A stretch of 46,110 bases of DNA from Spirochaetia bacterium (GTDB lineage Bacteria > Spirochaetota > Leptospiria > Turneriellales > JAOUFE01): assembly GCA_029857955.1 (NCBI GenBank), contig JAOUFY010000016.1:1-46110 (forward strand), given 5' to 3'. The translations under genes were made by a program, and so were the position numbers. This document shows, in pieces, positions 15,839 through 25,174 of the stretch. The notes below the pieces were generated by a model. The model had not been told where the DNA came from. It was given only the letters and a program-made list of their open reading frames with translations, and ran no database searches. Every line of letters begins with the position of its first letter. Positions within the stretch are counted from its first letter, which is position 1.

Positions 15839-17227
15839 TTGAAGGTATTACTTGTAGTATATGACAATGATTCTTATATTAGCCAGTTCCCGATTGGATT
15901 GGCCTATGTGGCGTCGATTTTGTTGGGTCAAGGATATGTAGTAGAAATCTACAGCCAAGATGTTCATCACTACCCAGACAACCATCTTACCAAATATCTG
16001 GATGACAATAAGTTTGATGTGGTCGGTATAAGCGTAATAGCCGGTTACCATCAATATAAAAAACTCTTGTCCCTTTCTGATGCCATTAATAGATCAAAAA
16101 ATCGTCCATTTTATATAATTGGAGGTTTTGGACCGTCGCCTGAGCCAAAATATTTTTTAGAGAAAACTAACGCCGATGTTGTTGTTATGGGAGAGGGTGA
16201 AGAAACTACTGTCGAATTATTTGATGCCATTGCCAATAAAAAACCCATGAAGGATATTAAAGGTATTGCATATCGAGACGGTAAAAAGGTTATTATAAAT
16301 AGCAGACGACCGCTAATTCCCGATATAGATTCCATACCAATGCCAGCCTATCACTTGTTCCCGATGGAGCATTACAGGTTGCTTCGAATGCCGAATTGCA
16401 GCGCGAGTGATTTTGTTATGCCGATGCTTTCTGGTAGAGGCTGTACTTTTAAGTGTACGTTTTGCTATAGGATGGACAAGGGGTTTCGTGGAAGATTGGC
16501 TGGATCAATATTGGAAGAGATCCGGTATTTACAAACAAATTATGGCATTACATATATTTCTTTTTTTGATGAACTTCTAATGTCGTCAAAAAAGAGAACC
16601 ATTGAATTATGCGAAGCTTTTATTCATTCGGGTATAAAATTTAAATGGGACTGTAACGGTCGTTTAAATTACGCAACACCAGAGGTTCTGGAGCTAATGA
16701 AACGCGCCGGATGTGTGTTTATCAATTACGGAATTGAGGCGATGGACAATGAGGTCTTGAAAAATATGAAAAAAGCACTTACGACAGACCAAATTGTAAA
16801 GGGCATTGAGGCAACTTTAAAAGCAGGAATTAGTCCAGGATTTAATATTATTTTTGGTAATGTTGGTGATAATAAAGAAACTTTGCAAGCTGGTGTAGAC
16901 TTTTTGTTGAAATACGACGATGGCGCCCAGATGAGAACCATCCGTCCGGTAACGCCTTACCCTGGTTCTCCTCTATACTATGATGCCATAAACAAAGGTT
17001 TACTAAAAGATGTAGATGATTTTTATGTAAATAAGCATACGAACTCGGATTTGCTAGCCGTCAATTTTACAGAACTTACGGATGAAGAGTTTTACGAAGC
17101 GCTAACCAATGCTAATATTCAATTGATGAATAATTTTTTTAATAGAAAAAGAAAATCGATTAGTTCTCAAATTGAAAATCTTTACAAAAAAAGAGACGCC
17201 ACATTTCGTGGCTTCAGACAAACATAA
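15839..17227 (+). CDS. B12-binding-domain radical SAM protein
   Basis: The 462-aa protein has an N-terminal cobalamin-binding-like domain (1-135), then a radical SAM domain with GRGCTFKCTFCY (C202, C206, C209) binding the [4Fe-4S] cluster. The usual cobalamin motif DxHxxG is only partly kept as DVHHYP at 41-46, so B12 may be bound without the lower ligand or not at all. Members of this class make C-methylations and other radical modifications of sugars and lipids. The start is the TTG at 15839, supported by TAGGAG 8 nt upstream; no ATG fits. Substrate unknown. Confidence 0.87.
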   Translation: MKVLLVVYDNDSYISQFPIGLAYVASILLGQGYVVEIYSQDVHHYPDNHLTKYLDDNKFDVVGISVIAGYHQYKKLLSLSDAINRSKNRPFYIIGGFGPSPEPKYFLEKTNADVVVMGEGEETTVELFDAIANKKPMKDIKGIAYRDGKKVIINSRRPLIPDIDSIPMPAYHLFPMEHYRLLRMPNCSASDFVMPMLSGRGCTFKCTFCYRMDKGFRGRLAGSILEEIRYLQTNYGITYISFFDELLMSSKKRTIELCEAFIHSGIKFKWDCNGRLNYATPEVLELMKRAGCVFINYGIEAMDNEVLKNMKKALTTDQIVKGIEATLKAGISPGFNIIFGNVGDNKETLQAGVDFLLKYDDGAQMRTIRPVTPYPGSPLYYDAINKGLLKDVDDFYVNKHTNSDLLAVNFTELTDEEFYEALTNANIQLMNNFFNRKRKSISSQIENLYKKRDATFRGFRQT

Positions 17228-17274
17228 CTGTCTGTTACAGAAAGTTAAAATAGTTTTACCATACTAATCGTATC

Positions 17275-18432
17275 ATGACAATACGAAATATTATTTATAT
17301 TGTTGAAAACCCGCCAGATCAGCGAGATTTTGAAAGATTCGGGATAAATTATTTGTTAGAACAAAAAGAAGAAATTAAAATTTGGGATATTTCCTTTATT
17401 AAGAGAGGGGATATTTTTGACACTTTTTATCAAGTTGAAAAAAAAGAGGGAAAAATTATACGTAAATTTAAAGAAGAACAGGAATTGGTTGAAGCGATTC
17501 AAAAGCTTGGAAGTAAGGACGTCGTTGTTATTGTTTTGCCGTATTCTTCATTGAGGAAGGAAATATGGGATGCTTTATCGTTTTCTAAAGCGTATTATGG
17601 ATTATTGAATAATGGCGGATTATGCCCAATGGAGTACTTTCATTGGAATTTAATAAGGTTGTTACGACTTGTTCGCCATGTCAAAAAATTTTTAAAAAAC
17701 CGCGTTAAAACGAAGGGTAAAATTTTTTTACCCTTCGTTTTAACAGGAACCAGGCATACCTTGCCTAAGGATGCTCCGATAAATATAAGGAAAACAGATA
17801 TTATATATTCCCATAATTTTGATTATGATATCTATCTAAAAAATATAAATAAGAAACCTGTTTTACAATATAAATACATTCTCTTTCTGGATTGCTTTCT
17901 TCCGCATCATCCGGATTACAATATTTTAAAAAGAGAAAAACCGGTAGAGCCTGAGGAATATTACCCCCATTTAAATTTATTCTTTCAAAAAGTGGAAAAA
18001 CATTTTGGTTTTCCTGTCGTAATTGCGGCGCATCCTCGCTCATATTATGAAAAAATGGAGAATCCCTTTGAGGGCAGGTTAATTCTTCGAAAAGAAACCG
18101 CGGTTTTGGTACGAGATTCCGAGTTTGTCTTGTCACAGATGTCTTTTTCAAGTAATTTTGCGAATATTTATCATAAGTCTGTGATATTTGTGGATATAGG
18201 ATCCATACGAAATCGGGAAAGAAGGCAAATTGGAGTTCAAGCCTCTTGGTTCGGTAAGAGTCCTCTTGACATTGGCAAAAAAAATAAAACGATCAATTGG
18301 TTGAAAGAACTTAAAATTAGCGAACGTCATTATCGCGAATATAAAGAAAAATATATTAAAACGGCACATTCTCTTGAAAAAAATACCTGGGTAATCTTTC
18401 ATGAATTTTTAAAAAATCTAAGATGGTCTTAA
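17275..18432 (+). CDS. Uncharacterised polysaccharide-locus protein (GT-B-like guess)
   Basis: A 385-aa soluble protein that I do not recognise. It begins RNIIYIVENPPDQRDFERFGINYL. The C-terminal half includes VVIAAHPRSYYEKMENPF and SEFVLSQMSFSSNFANIYHKSVIFVDIGS, which recall the donor-site half of GT-B capsule glycosyltransferases (the HPR and S-S blocks) and resemble in style the protein at 30152. It sits between the radical SAM gene and the flippase. A 19-bp perfect inverted repeat lies inside the gene (17704-17744). A role as a glycosyltransferase is a guess. Confidence 0.55.
   Translation: MTIRNIIYIVENPPDQRDFERFGINYLLEQKEEIKIWDISFIKRGDIFDTFYQVEKKEGKIIRKFKEEQELVEAIQKLGSKDVVVIVLPYSSLRKEIWDALSFSKAYYGLLNNGGLCPMEYFHWNLIRLLRLVRHVKKFLKNRVKTKGKIFLPFVLTGTRHTLPKDAPINIRKTDIIYSHNFDYDIYLKNINKKPVLQYKYILFLDCFLPHHPDYNILKREKPVEPEEYYPHLNLFFQKVEKHFGFPVVIAAHPRSYYEKMENPFEGRLILRKETAVLVRDSEFVLSQMSFSSNFANIYHKSVIFVDIGSIRNRERRQIGVQASWFGKSPLDIGKKNKTINWLKELKISERHYREYKEKYIKTAHSLEKNTWVIFHEFLKNLRWS
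17704..17744. repeat. 19-bp perfect inverted repeat inside a coding sequence
   Basis: Bases 17704-17722 and 17726-17744 are exact reverse complements with a 3-nt T loop (core AACGAAGGGTAAAA). The hairpin codes for part of the protein (about residues 144-157). No T tract follows, so a simple terminator is unlikely. A 19-bp perfect stem in the middle of a gene is far beyond chance and needs another explanation. Confidence 0.75.
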
Positions 18433-18463
18433 TTTTTTAAAATTGAATATACTTATTAGGACT

Positions 18464-20059
18464 ATGGATTCAATAAAAAAGCGGTATTTTTATAAATTGG
18501 CTGGTAAACTTATGCTTGTTGTTTCCGGTCTGGTCATTATGACATTTGTTCCCAGAACTCTTGGCCCAAAATATTTCGGTCAATTTCAATTTATAACAAA
18601 TAATATGAATTTAATTTTTGGAACTCTTTCTCTCTCCGTTCCTGTGGCCTATTTTAACTGGGTTTCAAAACGAGAACACACACAAAATTCGGATCTCGCG
18701 ACTGGTCTGACAATGGGGTTTGTTTTTCTTGTAGGACTTGCTTTATTTCTTTTTATTTTACTCGTTTCTTCTCTGGATTTATATATATATATGTGGCCTG
18801 ATATAGATAAATCAACGATTTGGTATGGATATTTATTTGCTTTTTCAACTGCTCTGCTGGGTATTCTGAATTATCTCTCAGATGGAAAATCCTTAACAGG
18901 AGGCCAGGAAAAAAGAAATATGCTGGCCAGCGTGTTGAGAGTTGTCATTCTTTTTTTATTATACCTGTCGGGAACGTTAACCTTGACAACTTTTTTTGGT
19001 ATTCAGATTGGATTATTAATCTTTATATTTCTTCTGGTAAGTTTTTGGCTTTTTAAAGCAGGTGCGATTCAGGAAAAAATATTTAGTAAAAAAACTTATG
19101 AGAAAGCAGAGGTAAAAGAGTATATTTTATTTGTATCAAACTATGCTTCTCCCTTGGCGCTATACAGTTTTTTTGTTTTACTTTATGGCTATTTTGATCC
19201 CTGGTTTTTACAATGGATATCAGGATCTGTGGAGCAGGGATTTTATGGTATTGCATTTAATCTCGGCAGTCTTATCTTTGTATTTTCCGGTTCCATGACG
19301 CCAATCATAATCAGGGAATATAGCTATTATGCAGCCCACAATAATATAGAAATGTTACGAAAAATATTTCATCGAGTACGTATTTTTTTTATACTTTCCG
19401 TTTCTATGTCTATGTATTTTTTTTTAAATGCAAAATCAGTTATCAATATAACCGGTGGCGAAAAATATGCCGATGCGCTACCGGCAATGATGATTATGTG
19501 CCTGTATCCGGTGCACCAAACTTTGGGACAGCTTAGTTCGTCATTGTTTCTTTCGCGAGGGGCGACGAAAGAGTATTCGAAGATAGGTATTTATATTATG
19601 TTGACAGGTATTCCGGCGACTTATCTGTTTTTGGCGCCGAAAAGCTATTTTATACCAGGGATGGAATTGGGGGCTTTAGGGCTTGCTTTAAAAATGGTAA
19701 TAATAAATATTCTATCTACAAATGTATTTTTGTACTTAAACGCAAAATTTCTTAAAATTTCTTATTGGGAATGGGCATGGTTTCAGATTAAATCGATGTT
19801 AATATTTTTTTTAATCGGTTTTTCGGTTAGATATTTCACTGATTTATCTACATTAAATATCAACATTGATGTTCATGATTTTCATTACTTAAACCCCATT
19901 TCCCCCTTTATACCCGATTTAATACATTTAACTATTTTTGGTATGATATACTTCATTTTAACTATTTTTTTAGTATTGTTATTTCCAAAATCATTTGGTT
20001 TATATGAGGATGATTTAAAGTATATTTTGTTATTATTTCGAAGAAAAAAAAGTGTATAA
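18464..20059 (+). CDS. wzx: Wzx-type oligosaccharide flippase
   Basis: It moves undecaprenyl-linked repeat units across the inner membrane. The 531-aa protein has many hydrophobic segments (I count roughly 12-14) and starts with the family-typical KLAGKLMLVVSGLVIMTFVPRTLGPKYFGQFQF pattern (amphipathic first helix then RxLGPxxFG). A TTG at 18443 adds seven residues and is the alternative start; I choose the ATG at 18464, though its AGGA site is very close. Runs of T (e.g. nine at 19417-19425) and an (AT)6 tract lie in the gene. No Wzy polymerase was seen nearby. Confidence 0.85.
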   Translation: MDSIKKRYFYKLAGKLMLVVSGLVIMTFVPRTLGPKYFGQFQFITNNMNLIFGTLSLSVPVAYFNWVSKREHTQNSDLATGLTMGFVFLVGLALFLFILLVSSLDLYIYMWPDIDKSTIWYGYLFAFSTALLGILNYLSDGKSLTGGQEKRNMLASVLRVVILFLLYLSGTLTLTTFFGIQIGLLIFIFLLVSFWLFKAGAIQEKIFSKKTYEKAEVKEYILFVSNYASPLALYSFFVLLYGYFDPWFLQWISGSVEQGFYGIAFNLGSLIFVFSGSMTPIIIREYSYYAAHNNIEMLRKIFHRVRIFFILSVSMSMYFFLNAKSVINITGGEKYADALPAMMIMCLYPVHQTLGQLSSSLFLSRGATKEYSKIGIYIMLTGIPATYLFLAPKSYFIPGMELGALGLALKMVIINILSTNVFLYLNAKFLKISYWEWAWFQIKSMLIFFLIGFSVRYFTDLSTLNINIDVHDFHYLNPISPFIPDLIHLTIFGMIYFILTIFLVLLFPKSFGLYEDDLKYILLLFRRKKSV

Positions 20060-20083
20060 ATAGTAAAAAAAGAAATTAAGACT

Positions 20084-21070
20084 ATGCCTAAAATATTTGT
20101 ATCCACCTATCCTTATTCTCGAACTGCCAAGGAGCCGATTGATTTATTACGCTCTACCGGCTGGGAGATTCAAATAAACCCTCTAGGTAGAAAGTTAAAA
20201 TCATTAGAGGTTGCCGAACTTGCTCATGAATTTGACGGTATTATCGCTGGTACGGAAGATTTGCGTCCGTTAATCGAATCTTCTGAAAAATTAAAAATTA
20301 TCTCGCGCGTAGGGATTGGTTTAGATTCGGTACCCCTTGGATTATGTAAAGAAAAGAGTATTGTCGTTACTTATACTCCTGATGCTGTATCTATGGCGGT
20401 TGTAGAGCTTACTATCGGTTTGATGGTTTCTCTGACCCGTCAGGTTGTTTTAGCCGACAGGCAAATTCGAGATGGTTCATGGACTAGACCATACGGAAAA
20501 AGAATCGAAGAGTCTATCATTGGTATAATCGGTTTTGGACGAATTGGAAGTAAGGTAGCAAAACTTCTTACGGTATTTAAACCGCGACAAGTTTTGGTAT
20601 ACGATATAAAAAATAAAGAACCCGAAATCACCGAGTTAAAAAAATCGGGATTAAACATAGACTTTTCATCACTTAATGAAATTTATACCAGATCTGATAT
20701 TGTTACATTACATGTTCCCTATTCAAAATTATCTCGATATATGATTGATTTAAAAGTATTTGAAAAAATGAAACCTGATGCGTATCTGATTAATACTGCC
20801 CGTGGCGGTATTGTTCGAGAAGATCATTTGTATGATGCAATTAAATTAAAAAAAATTGCAGGGGCGGCAATGGATGTTTTTGAAGAAGAGCCTTATCATG
20901 GGCAACTTATTGAACTTGAAAATGTCATATTACTACAGCATATGGGTTCATGTTCCTATGATTGTCGTTTAAATATGGAATTTCAGGCTGCTGAAGATAT
21001 GGTTAATTATTTTAAAGGAAAACCATTGATAAATCAAGTTCCAGAGGAAGAGTATGCTTACCAGGAATAA
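20084..21070 (+). CDS. D-isomer-specific 2-hydroxyacid dehydrogenase (SerA-like)
   Basis: An NAD-dependent dehydrogenase, 328 aa. It shows the Rossmann motif GFGRIGSKVAKLL (about 148-160), the catalytic arginine in NTARGGIVRED, a glutamate in FEEEPY and the catalytic histidine in LLQHMGS. It lacks the C-terminal ACT domain of true biosynthetic SerA, so phosphoglycerate is not assured as substrate. It opens the eleven-gene cassette that ends at 30091 and may make or reduce a 2-keto acid used there. Confidence 0.85.
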   Translation: MPKIFVSTYPYSRTAKEPIDLLRSTGWEIQINPLGRKLKSLEVAELAHEFDGIIAGTEDLRPLIESSEKLKIISRVGIGLDSVPLGLCKEKSIVVTYTPDAVSMAVVELTIGLMVSLTRQVVLADRQIRDGSWTRPYGKRIEESIIGIIGFGRIGSKVAKLLTVFKPRQVLVYDIKNKEPEITELKKSGLNIDFSSLNEIYTRSDIVTLHVPYSKLSRYMIDLKVFEKMKPDAYLINTARGGIVREDHLYDAIKLKKIAGAAMDVFEEEPYHGQLIELENVILLQHMGSCSYDCRLNMEFQAAEDMVNYFKGKPLINQVPEEEYAYQE

Positions 21071-21097
21071 TTTAATAATGTACAAGGAATATAGTTT

Positions 21098-22000
21098 ATG
21101 AACATAATTGTTTTTGGCGGAAGCGGTTTTTTGGGATCTCATGTTTCTGATAAATTATCGGAGATTGGTCATAATGTTTCGATTTATGATATTCAAAATT
21201 CTAAATATTTGCGTAAAGATCAAACCATGATTTTGGGTGATATACTCGACGAAAAAAAAGTTAAAGAAGCCATTCAGGGGCATGATGTTGTGTATAACTT
21301 TGCTGGTTATGCAGATCTTGATACAGCATCTACAAGTCCAAGGAATACAACTGAATTGAATTTAATCGGTAACATCAATATTATTGAAGGTTGCATTGCC
21401 TCAAAAGTTAACCAATTTGTTTATGCAAGTACAATCTATGTTTTTTCGGAAGCCGGAGGTTTTTATCGATGTAGTAAGCAGGCCGCTGAAATATACCTTG
21501 AAGAATACCATAATCGATATGGTATGAACTATACTATTTTGCGATTTGGTTCGCTATATGGTCCCAGATCTGATGAAAGAAATTCTATTTATAAATATTT
21601 AAAAAAAGCTTTGTATGATGGAAAAATAAAAATCAAGGCGTCAGGTCATGAAATTCGAGAATATATTCATGTTAGAGATGCTTCTAAAATATCGGCAAGA
21701 ATATTGGCGCCTGAGTATTATAATAAGCGCTTTGTACTTACAGGTCATCAGGCAATTCCGGTTAGCCAGATGTTAAAAATGATTCAGGAAATTGTTAAAA
21801 ATCCGGTAGAAATTGAATATGAAGATGCAGATTCAGGCTCTGATAAGGTTGGCGATCATTACGAAATTACGCCGTATAGTTTTGTTCCAAAAGTTGGGGA
21901 AAAATTTTCGCCGGAATTATATACTGATATGGGGCAGGGTTTAATTGAGACCATTGCCGATATCGAATCGCGTGAAAATCCAGTATATTACAAGAAATGA
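21098..22000 (+). CDS. NAD-dependent epimerase/dehydratase (extended SDR)
   Basis: The 300-aa protein begins IIVFGGSGFLGSHV, an extended-SDR NAD(P) motif, and has a catalytic FYRCSK (YxxxK) near residue 127, followed by RFGSLYGPRSDERNS. This suits a nucleotide-sugar epimerase, dehydratase or reductase. The shortened loop between the strand-6 serine region (YASTIYVF) and the YxxxK is unusual. Its stop overlaps the ATG of the cyclase gene (4 nt). Substrate unknown. Confidence 0.82.
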   Translation: MNIIVFGGSGFLGSHVSDKLSEIGHNVSIYDIQNSKYLRKDQTMILGDILDEKKVKEAIQGHDVVYNFAGYADLDTASTSPRNTTELNLIGNINIIEGCIASKVNQFVYASTIYVFSEAGGFYRCSKQAAEIYLEEYHNRYGMNYTILRFGSLYGPRSDERNSIYKYLKKALYDGKIKIKASGHEIREYIHVRDASKISARILAPEYYNKRFVLTGHQAIPVSQMLKMIQEIVKNPVEIEYEDADSGSDKVGDHYEITPYSFVPKVGEKFSPELYTDMGQGLIETIADIESRENPVYYKK

Positions 22001-22713
22001 AATTTGTTTATCTCAATCATACTTTAAACAGATATACACCGCTTTATGGAAATTCTTCAGGAATTAATATAATAAAAGTTAGACAAATTTTGCAAGGAGA
22101 TACATCAAACAATACTGAAGTTAGTATGCCATTGCATTCAGGAACCCACGTTGACGCATCGTATCATTTTGACAATGAAGGTAAAAAAATTTCTGACTAT
22201 GTGGCAGATTTCTGGGTTTTTAATCATGTTTATTTTATCGAAATCAACGTCGAACCGTCTGAAATTATTTTAATGGCTCGACTGGAAAAGGAATTTGAAA
22301 AGATACCCTACGAAAGTGATTTTTTAATTGTGAAAACTGGTTTTGAAAAATATCGCAATAATGTCACAACTGCAAAATCAAATCTCGATGTTTATATAAT
22401 GAACAACCCTGGTTTTGCTCCTGAAGTTGGTATATGGCTTCGTCAAAATCGAAAAATTCGTGCTATTGGTTTTGATTTTATTTCGTTGACATCATACCAG
22501 AACCGCGACTTGGGAAGAGTTGCACACCGAGCATTTTTGTCCTCATTGCCCGATGGTTTTACGAAATTTGTTGGCGATCCCGTTTTAATTGTCGAAGACA
22601 TGAAACTTTCTGAAATCTCAAAAGCTCCAGAACAGGTCATCATCGCGCCCTTGCTCGTTGAAAATGCCGACGGAGCTCCTGTGACTATTTTTGCAAAAAT
22701 GTCATCAACTTAA
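21997..22713 (+). CDS. Cyclase-family metal hydrolase (kynurenine formamidase-like)
   Basis: The 238-aa protein shows HSGTHVDASYHF (about 46-57), the metal-binding HxGTHxDxxxH motif of the cyclase/arylformamidase family, and IGFDFISLTS. These enzymes hydrolyse formamides or cyclic amides and lactones. In this place a formyl-sugar or a lactone may be the substrate, which is inference. Translationally coupled to the SDR gene upstream. Confidence 0.82.
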   Translation: MKFVYLNHTLNRYTPLYGNSSGINIIKVRQILQGDTSNNTEVSMPLHSGTHVDASYHFDNEGKKISDYVADFWVFNHVYFIEINVEPSEIILMARLEKEFEKIPYESDFLIVKTGFEKYRNNVTTAKSNLDVYIMNNPGFAPEVGIWLRQNRKIRAIGFDFISLTSYQNRDLGRVAHRAFLSSLPDGFTKFVGDPVLIVEDMKLSEISKAPEQVIIAPLLVENADGAPVTIFAKMSST

Positions 22714-22735
22714 AGTAAAAAACGTTAGGGGTTAG

Positions 22736-22784
22736 CAGAAAAGGCGGAGCCTTTGGAGCGAAGGGGCAGACTTGTCCTTTTTTA
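22736..22784 (+). terminator. Possible weak terminator before the HAD gene
   Basis: AAAGGC and GCCTTT form a 6-bp hairpin around a GGA loop (about 22740-22754). A second weak stem, AAGG...CCTT (about 22760-22780), is followed by a T6 run. This gap (22714-22799) is one of the few longer ones in the cassette. Termination is possible but the stems are poor. Confidence 0.25.
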
Positions 22785-22799
22785 ATAATATTGATAACA

Positions 22800-23444
22800 A
22801 TGAAAAAAAAATTATCATTGTATGAGGTGATTTTTTGGGATTTCGATGGCGTCATCAAGGAATCCAACGGGGTTAAATCTCAAGCCTATAGAGCGCTTTT
22901 TAAAAATTTCGGAGACGAGGTTCAAGATAAGGTTGAAAAACATCATTTGGAAAATGGCGGAATTTCCCGTTTTAAAAAGATCCCGTATTATTATAGCGAA
23001 TTTGCAAAAAAGACATTAAGCGTCGAAGAGATTCAGGGGGAACTGGAACGTTATCGCATTTTGACACTGGATGCTGTTGTGGAGTGTTCATGGGTTCCAG
23101 GAGTTCTTGAGTATTTACAAAGTCATAGTAAAAACCAAAAGTTTTTTATTGTGACAGGCACTCCTCAGGAGGATATTGAAATCATCGTAAAGCGTTTGTC
23201 AATTCTGGATTTATTTATTGATGTCTATGGAGCTCCAGATTCAAAGTCAACCATTGTTGGCAGGATATTAAATTCGAGCAGATATAAAAAAGAAAATTGT
23301 CTGTTTATCGGGGATGCAATGACTGACTATGAGGCTGCTTGCAACAATGAAATTGATTTTTTGTTGCGTGACACGGTTGAAAACAAGCACTTATTTAAAG
23401 ATTATAACGGGAGCAGGTTTTCAAATTTTAACGTTATTTCTTGA
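22800..23444 (+). CDS. HAD-superfamily phosphatase
   Basis: The 214-aa protein shows FWDFDGVIKES (motif I, catalytic aspartates), IVTGTPQED (motif II threonine) and LFIGDAMTDYEAA (motif IV). The cap of alpha helices at about 20-90 fits the phosphoglycolate phosphatase-like type. It probably removes phosphate from a sugar or acid intermediate of the cassette. I take the ATG at 22800; the TTG at 22791 would add three residues. A run of nine A bases directly follows the start codon. Confidence 0.85.
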   Translation: MKKKLSLYEVIFWDFDGVIKESNGVKSQAYRALFKNFGDEVQDKVEKHHLENGGISRFKKIPYYYSEFAKKTLSVEEIQGELERYRILTLDAVVECSWVPGVLEYLQSHSKNQKFFIVTGTPQEDIEIIVKRLSILDLFIDVYGAPDSKSTIVGRILNSSRYKKENCLFIGDAMTDYEAACNNEIDFLLRDTVENKHLFKDYNGSRFSNFNVIS

Positions 23445-23469
23445 AGCATAAATTTATTAAGGATAAAAC

Positions 23470-24204
23470 ATGATTGCAGCATTATTACTTGGTAGAAAAG
23501 GTAGCCAGGGATTTCCGGGAAAAAATACATACAATTTACTTGGACATCCACTTGCGTATTACCCCATGAGCGTTGCCCACAAAACGCCTGAAATCGACAA
23601 GGTCTACTTGTCGACGGACGATCCTGAATTGATGAAAATTGCCCACGAAAACAATGTCGAAGTCATTGAACGCCCCCCGCATCTGGCGACTAGCACCGCT
23701 CTCGGAGAACATGCCTATGTTCACGGTTATGAAGAAATAAAAAAAAGAAATCCGAACGAAAAAATTGAAATCATGGTTTTACTTTTTTGTAACGCAGCAA
23801 CTGTAACGTCGTCGACCATCAGCGAAGGAATCAAGGTCTTGCGCCAAAATCCAAAAGTCGATTCTGCAGTTACCGTTTCGCGCTACAATATGTGGTCGCC
23901 TCTCCGCGCTCGTAAAAAAGATAAAGATGGGCTTTTGGTTCCTTTTGTTCCATTCGAAACATTTGGCGACCCGAAAACATTGAATTGCGACAGAGATTCT
24001 CAGGGCGATGTTTTATTTGCCGACATGGGGGTTTCGATCATTCGACCAAAATGTCTTGAAAATCTTGAAGAGGGAATGTTGCCACAAAAGTGGATGGGAC
24101 AAAAAATATATCCATTGTATCAGGAAGCAGGTTGCGATGTCGACTACGAGTGGCAGGTTCCTGTTGTGGAGTGGTGGCTTAAAAAATACGGCGGTTATTC
24201 TTAA
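23470..24204 (+). CDS. Acylneuraminate cytidylyltransferase-like protein (second CMP-sugar synthetase)
   Basis: The 244-aa protein begins IAALLLGRKGSQGFPGKNTY, a CTP-binding loop of the NeuA/KdsB superfamily with the usual RxGSxxxPGKN spacing, and keeps VYLSTDDPEL. The LLQPTSP block is changed to LLFCNAATV. It is a paralog of legF with a different acceptor site, so it may activate another acid. An AAGGA ribosome site precedes the ATG. It is the only nucleotide-activating enzyme of the 20-30 kb cassette. Confidence 0.82.
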   Translation: MIAALLLGRKGSQGFPGKNTYNLLGHPLAYYPMSVAHKTPEIDKVYLSTDDPELMKIAHENNVEVIERPPHLATSTALGEHAYVHGYEEIKKRNPNEKIEIMVLLFCNAATVTSSTISEGIKVLRQNPKVDSAVTVSRYNMWSPLRARKKDKDGLLVPFVPFETFGDPKTLNCDRDSQGDVLFADMGVSIIRPKCLENLEEGMLPQKWMGQKIYPLYQEAGCDVDYEWQVPVVEWWLKKYGGYS

Positions 24205-24232
24205 GTGTTTTAATCGGTAAATCTTAAAAGAT

Positions 24233-25174
24233 ATGAGAATTTTTATAACAGGAATCGCCGGGTTTATTGGTAGTTCTCTTGCCAGATATTTTCTTAAGCA
24301 AGATCAATTTGTATCAGGAATCGATAATTTATTTACAGGCAAACGTGATAATTTACCAGATTCCATTTCCTGGAAATTTGGGGATGTAGGTAAAAAAGAA
24401 GACCTCAATGATATAAACGGCGATTTTGATGTTATAATTCATCTCGCTGCCCAGTCATCTGGTGAAAAATCTTTCAGTTTTCCAGAATACGATATCCAAA
24501 CCAACATCCTTGGATCGTTAAACATATACAATTTCGCAAGAGCCCGAAAGGCAAAGTTATTAATTAATATTAGTTCCATGTCAGTATACGGCGAGGTCGA
24601 CTCAAGTACTGTTGTTGATGAAACACATATCACCAATCCCGTATCACTTTATGGTATAACCAAATTGGGTGCAGAAAGAATGCTGGAATTATTTTCTCAA
24701 AAAGATCAATTTCCGGTTGTTAGTTTGCGCCTTTTTAGCGCCTATGGCCCGGGACAAAATCTTGATGAAATGGCTCAGGGGATAGTAAGTATATATCTTG
24801 CCTATCTTCTTCGAGAAGATCATATTCTTGTAAAGGGGGCGCTTGATAGAATGAGAGATTTAACCAATATTGAAGATATAATTTCTTGCATTACAAAAAT
24901 CATAACTTCTGAAAAAATAAAATCAGGTTCTTATAATCTATGTACCGGAAAATTGACCACTGTTGCAGAAATGATTTCTTTATTGAAAAAAGCATCAAAA
25001 ATTGAAAAACCAGTAATTTCAAAAGGAAATACACAGGGAGATATTCAGGGATTTTGTGGTTCTTGGCAGAAGCTGTACAGGGATTATGGATGGGAGCCTG
25101 TTATCAATGCAGATCAAGGAATTACAAAAATGGTAAATTATTATATGGAAAGTGTAAAATGGAAAAAAAATTAA
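24233..25174 (+). CDS. NAD-dependent epimerase/dehydratase (GalE-like extended SDR)
   Basis: The 313-aa protein has GIAGFIGSSLARYFL (about 6-20), IHLAAQSS, a SSMSVYGE block and YGITK as YxxxK, then RLFSAYGPGQ. It probably acts on a nucleotide sugar as 4-epimerase or similar. Its 3' end overlaps the Gfo/Idh gene by 16 nt. It is one of several extended SDRs in the window, and substrates cannot be told apart by eye. Confidence 0.82.
   Translation: MRIFITGIAGFIGSSLARYFLKQDQFVSGIDNLFTGKRDNLPDSISWKFGDVGKKEDLNDINGDFDVIIHLAAQSSGEKSFSFPEYDIQTNILGSLNIYNFARARKAKLLINISSMSVYGEVDSSTVVDETHITNPVSLYGITKLGAERMLELFSQKDQFPVVSLRLFSAYGPGQNLDEMAQGIVSIYLAYLLREDHILVKGALDRMRDLTNIEDIISCITKIITSEKIKSGSYNLCTGKLTTVAEMISLLKKASKIEKPVISKGNTQGDIQGFCGSWQKLYRDYGWEPVINADQGITKMVNYYMESVKWKKN

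Noticed and set aside
18781..18792. (AT)6 dinucleotide tract in wzx as a phase-variation switch
   Set aside because: Only six units, within membrane-helix codons of AT-rich DNA; too short to argue for contingency control.
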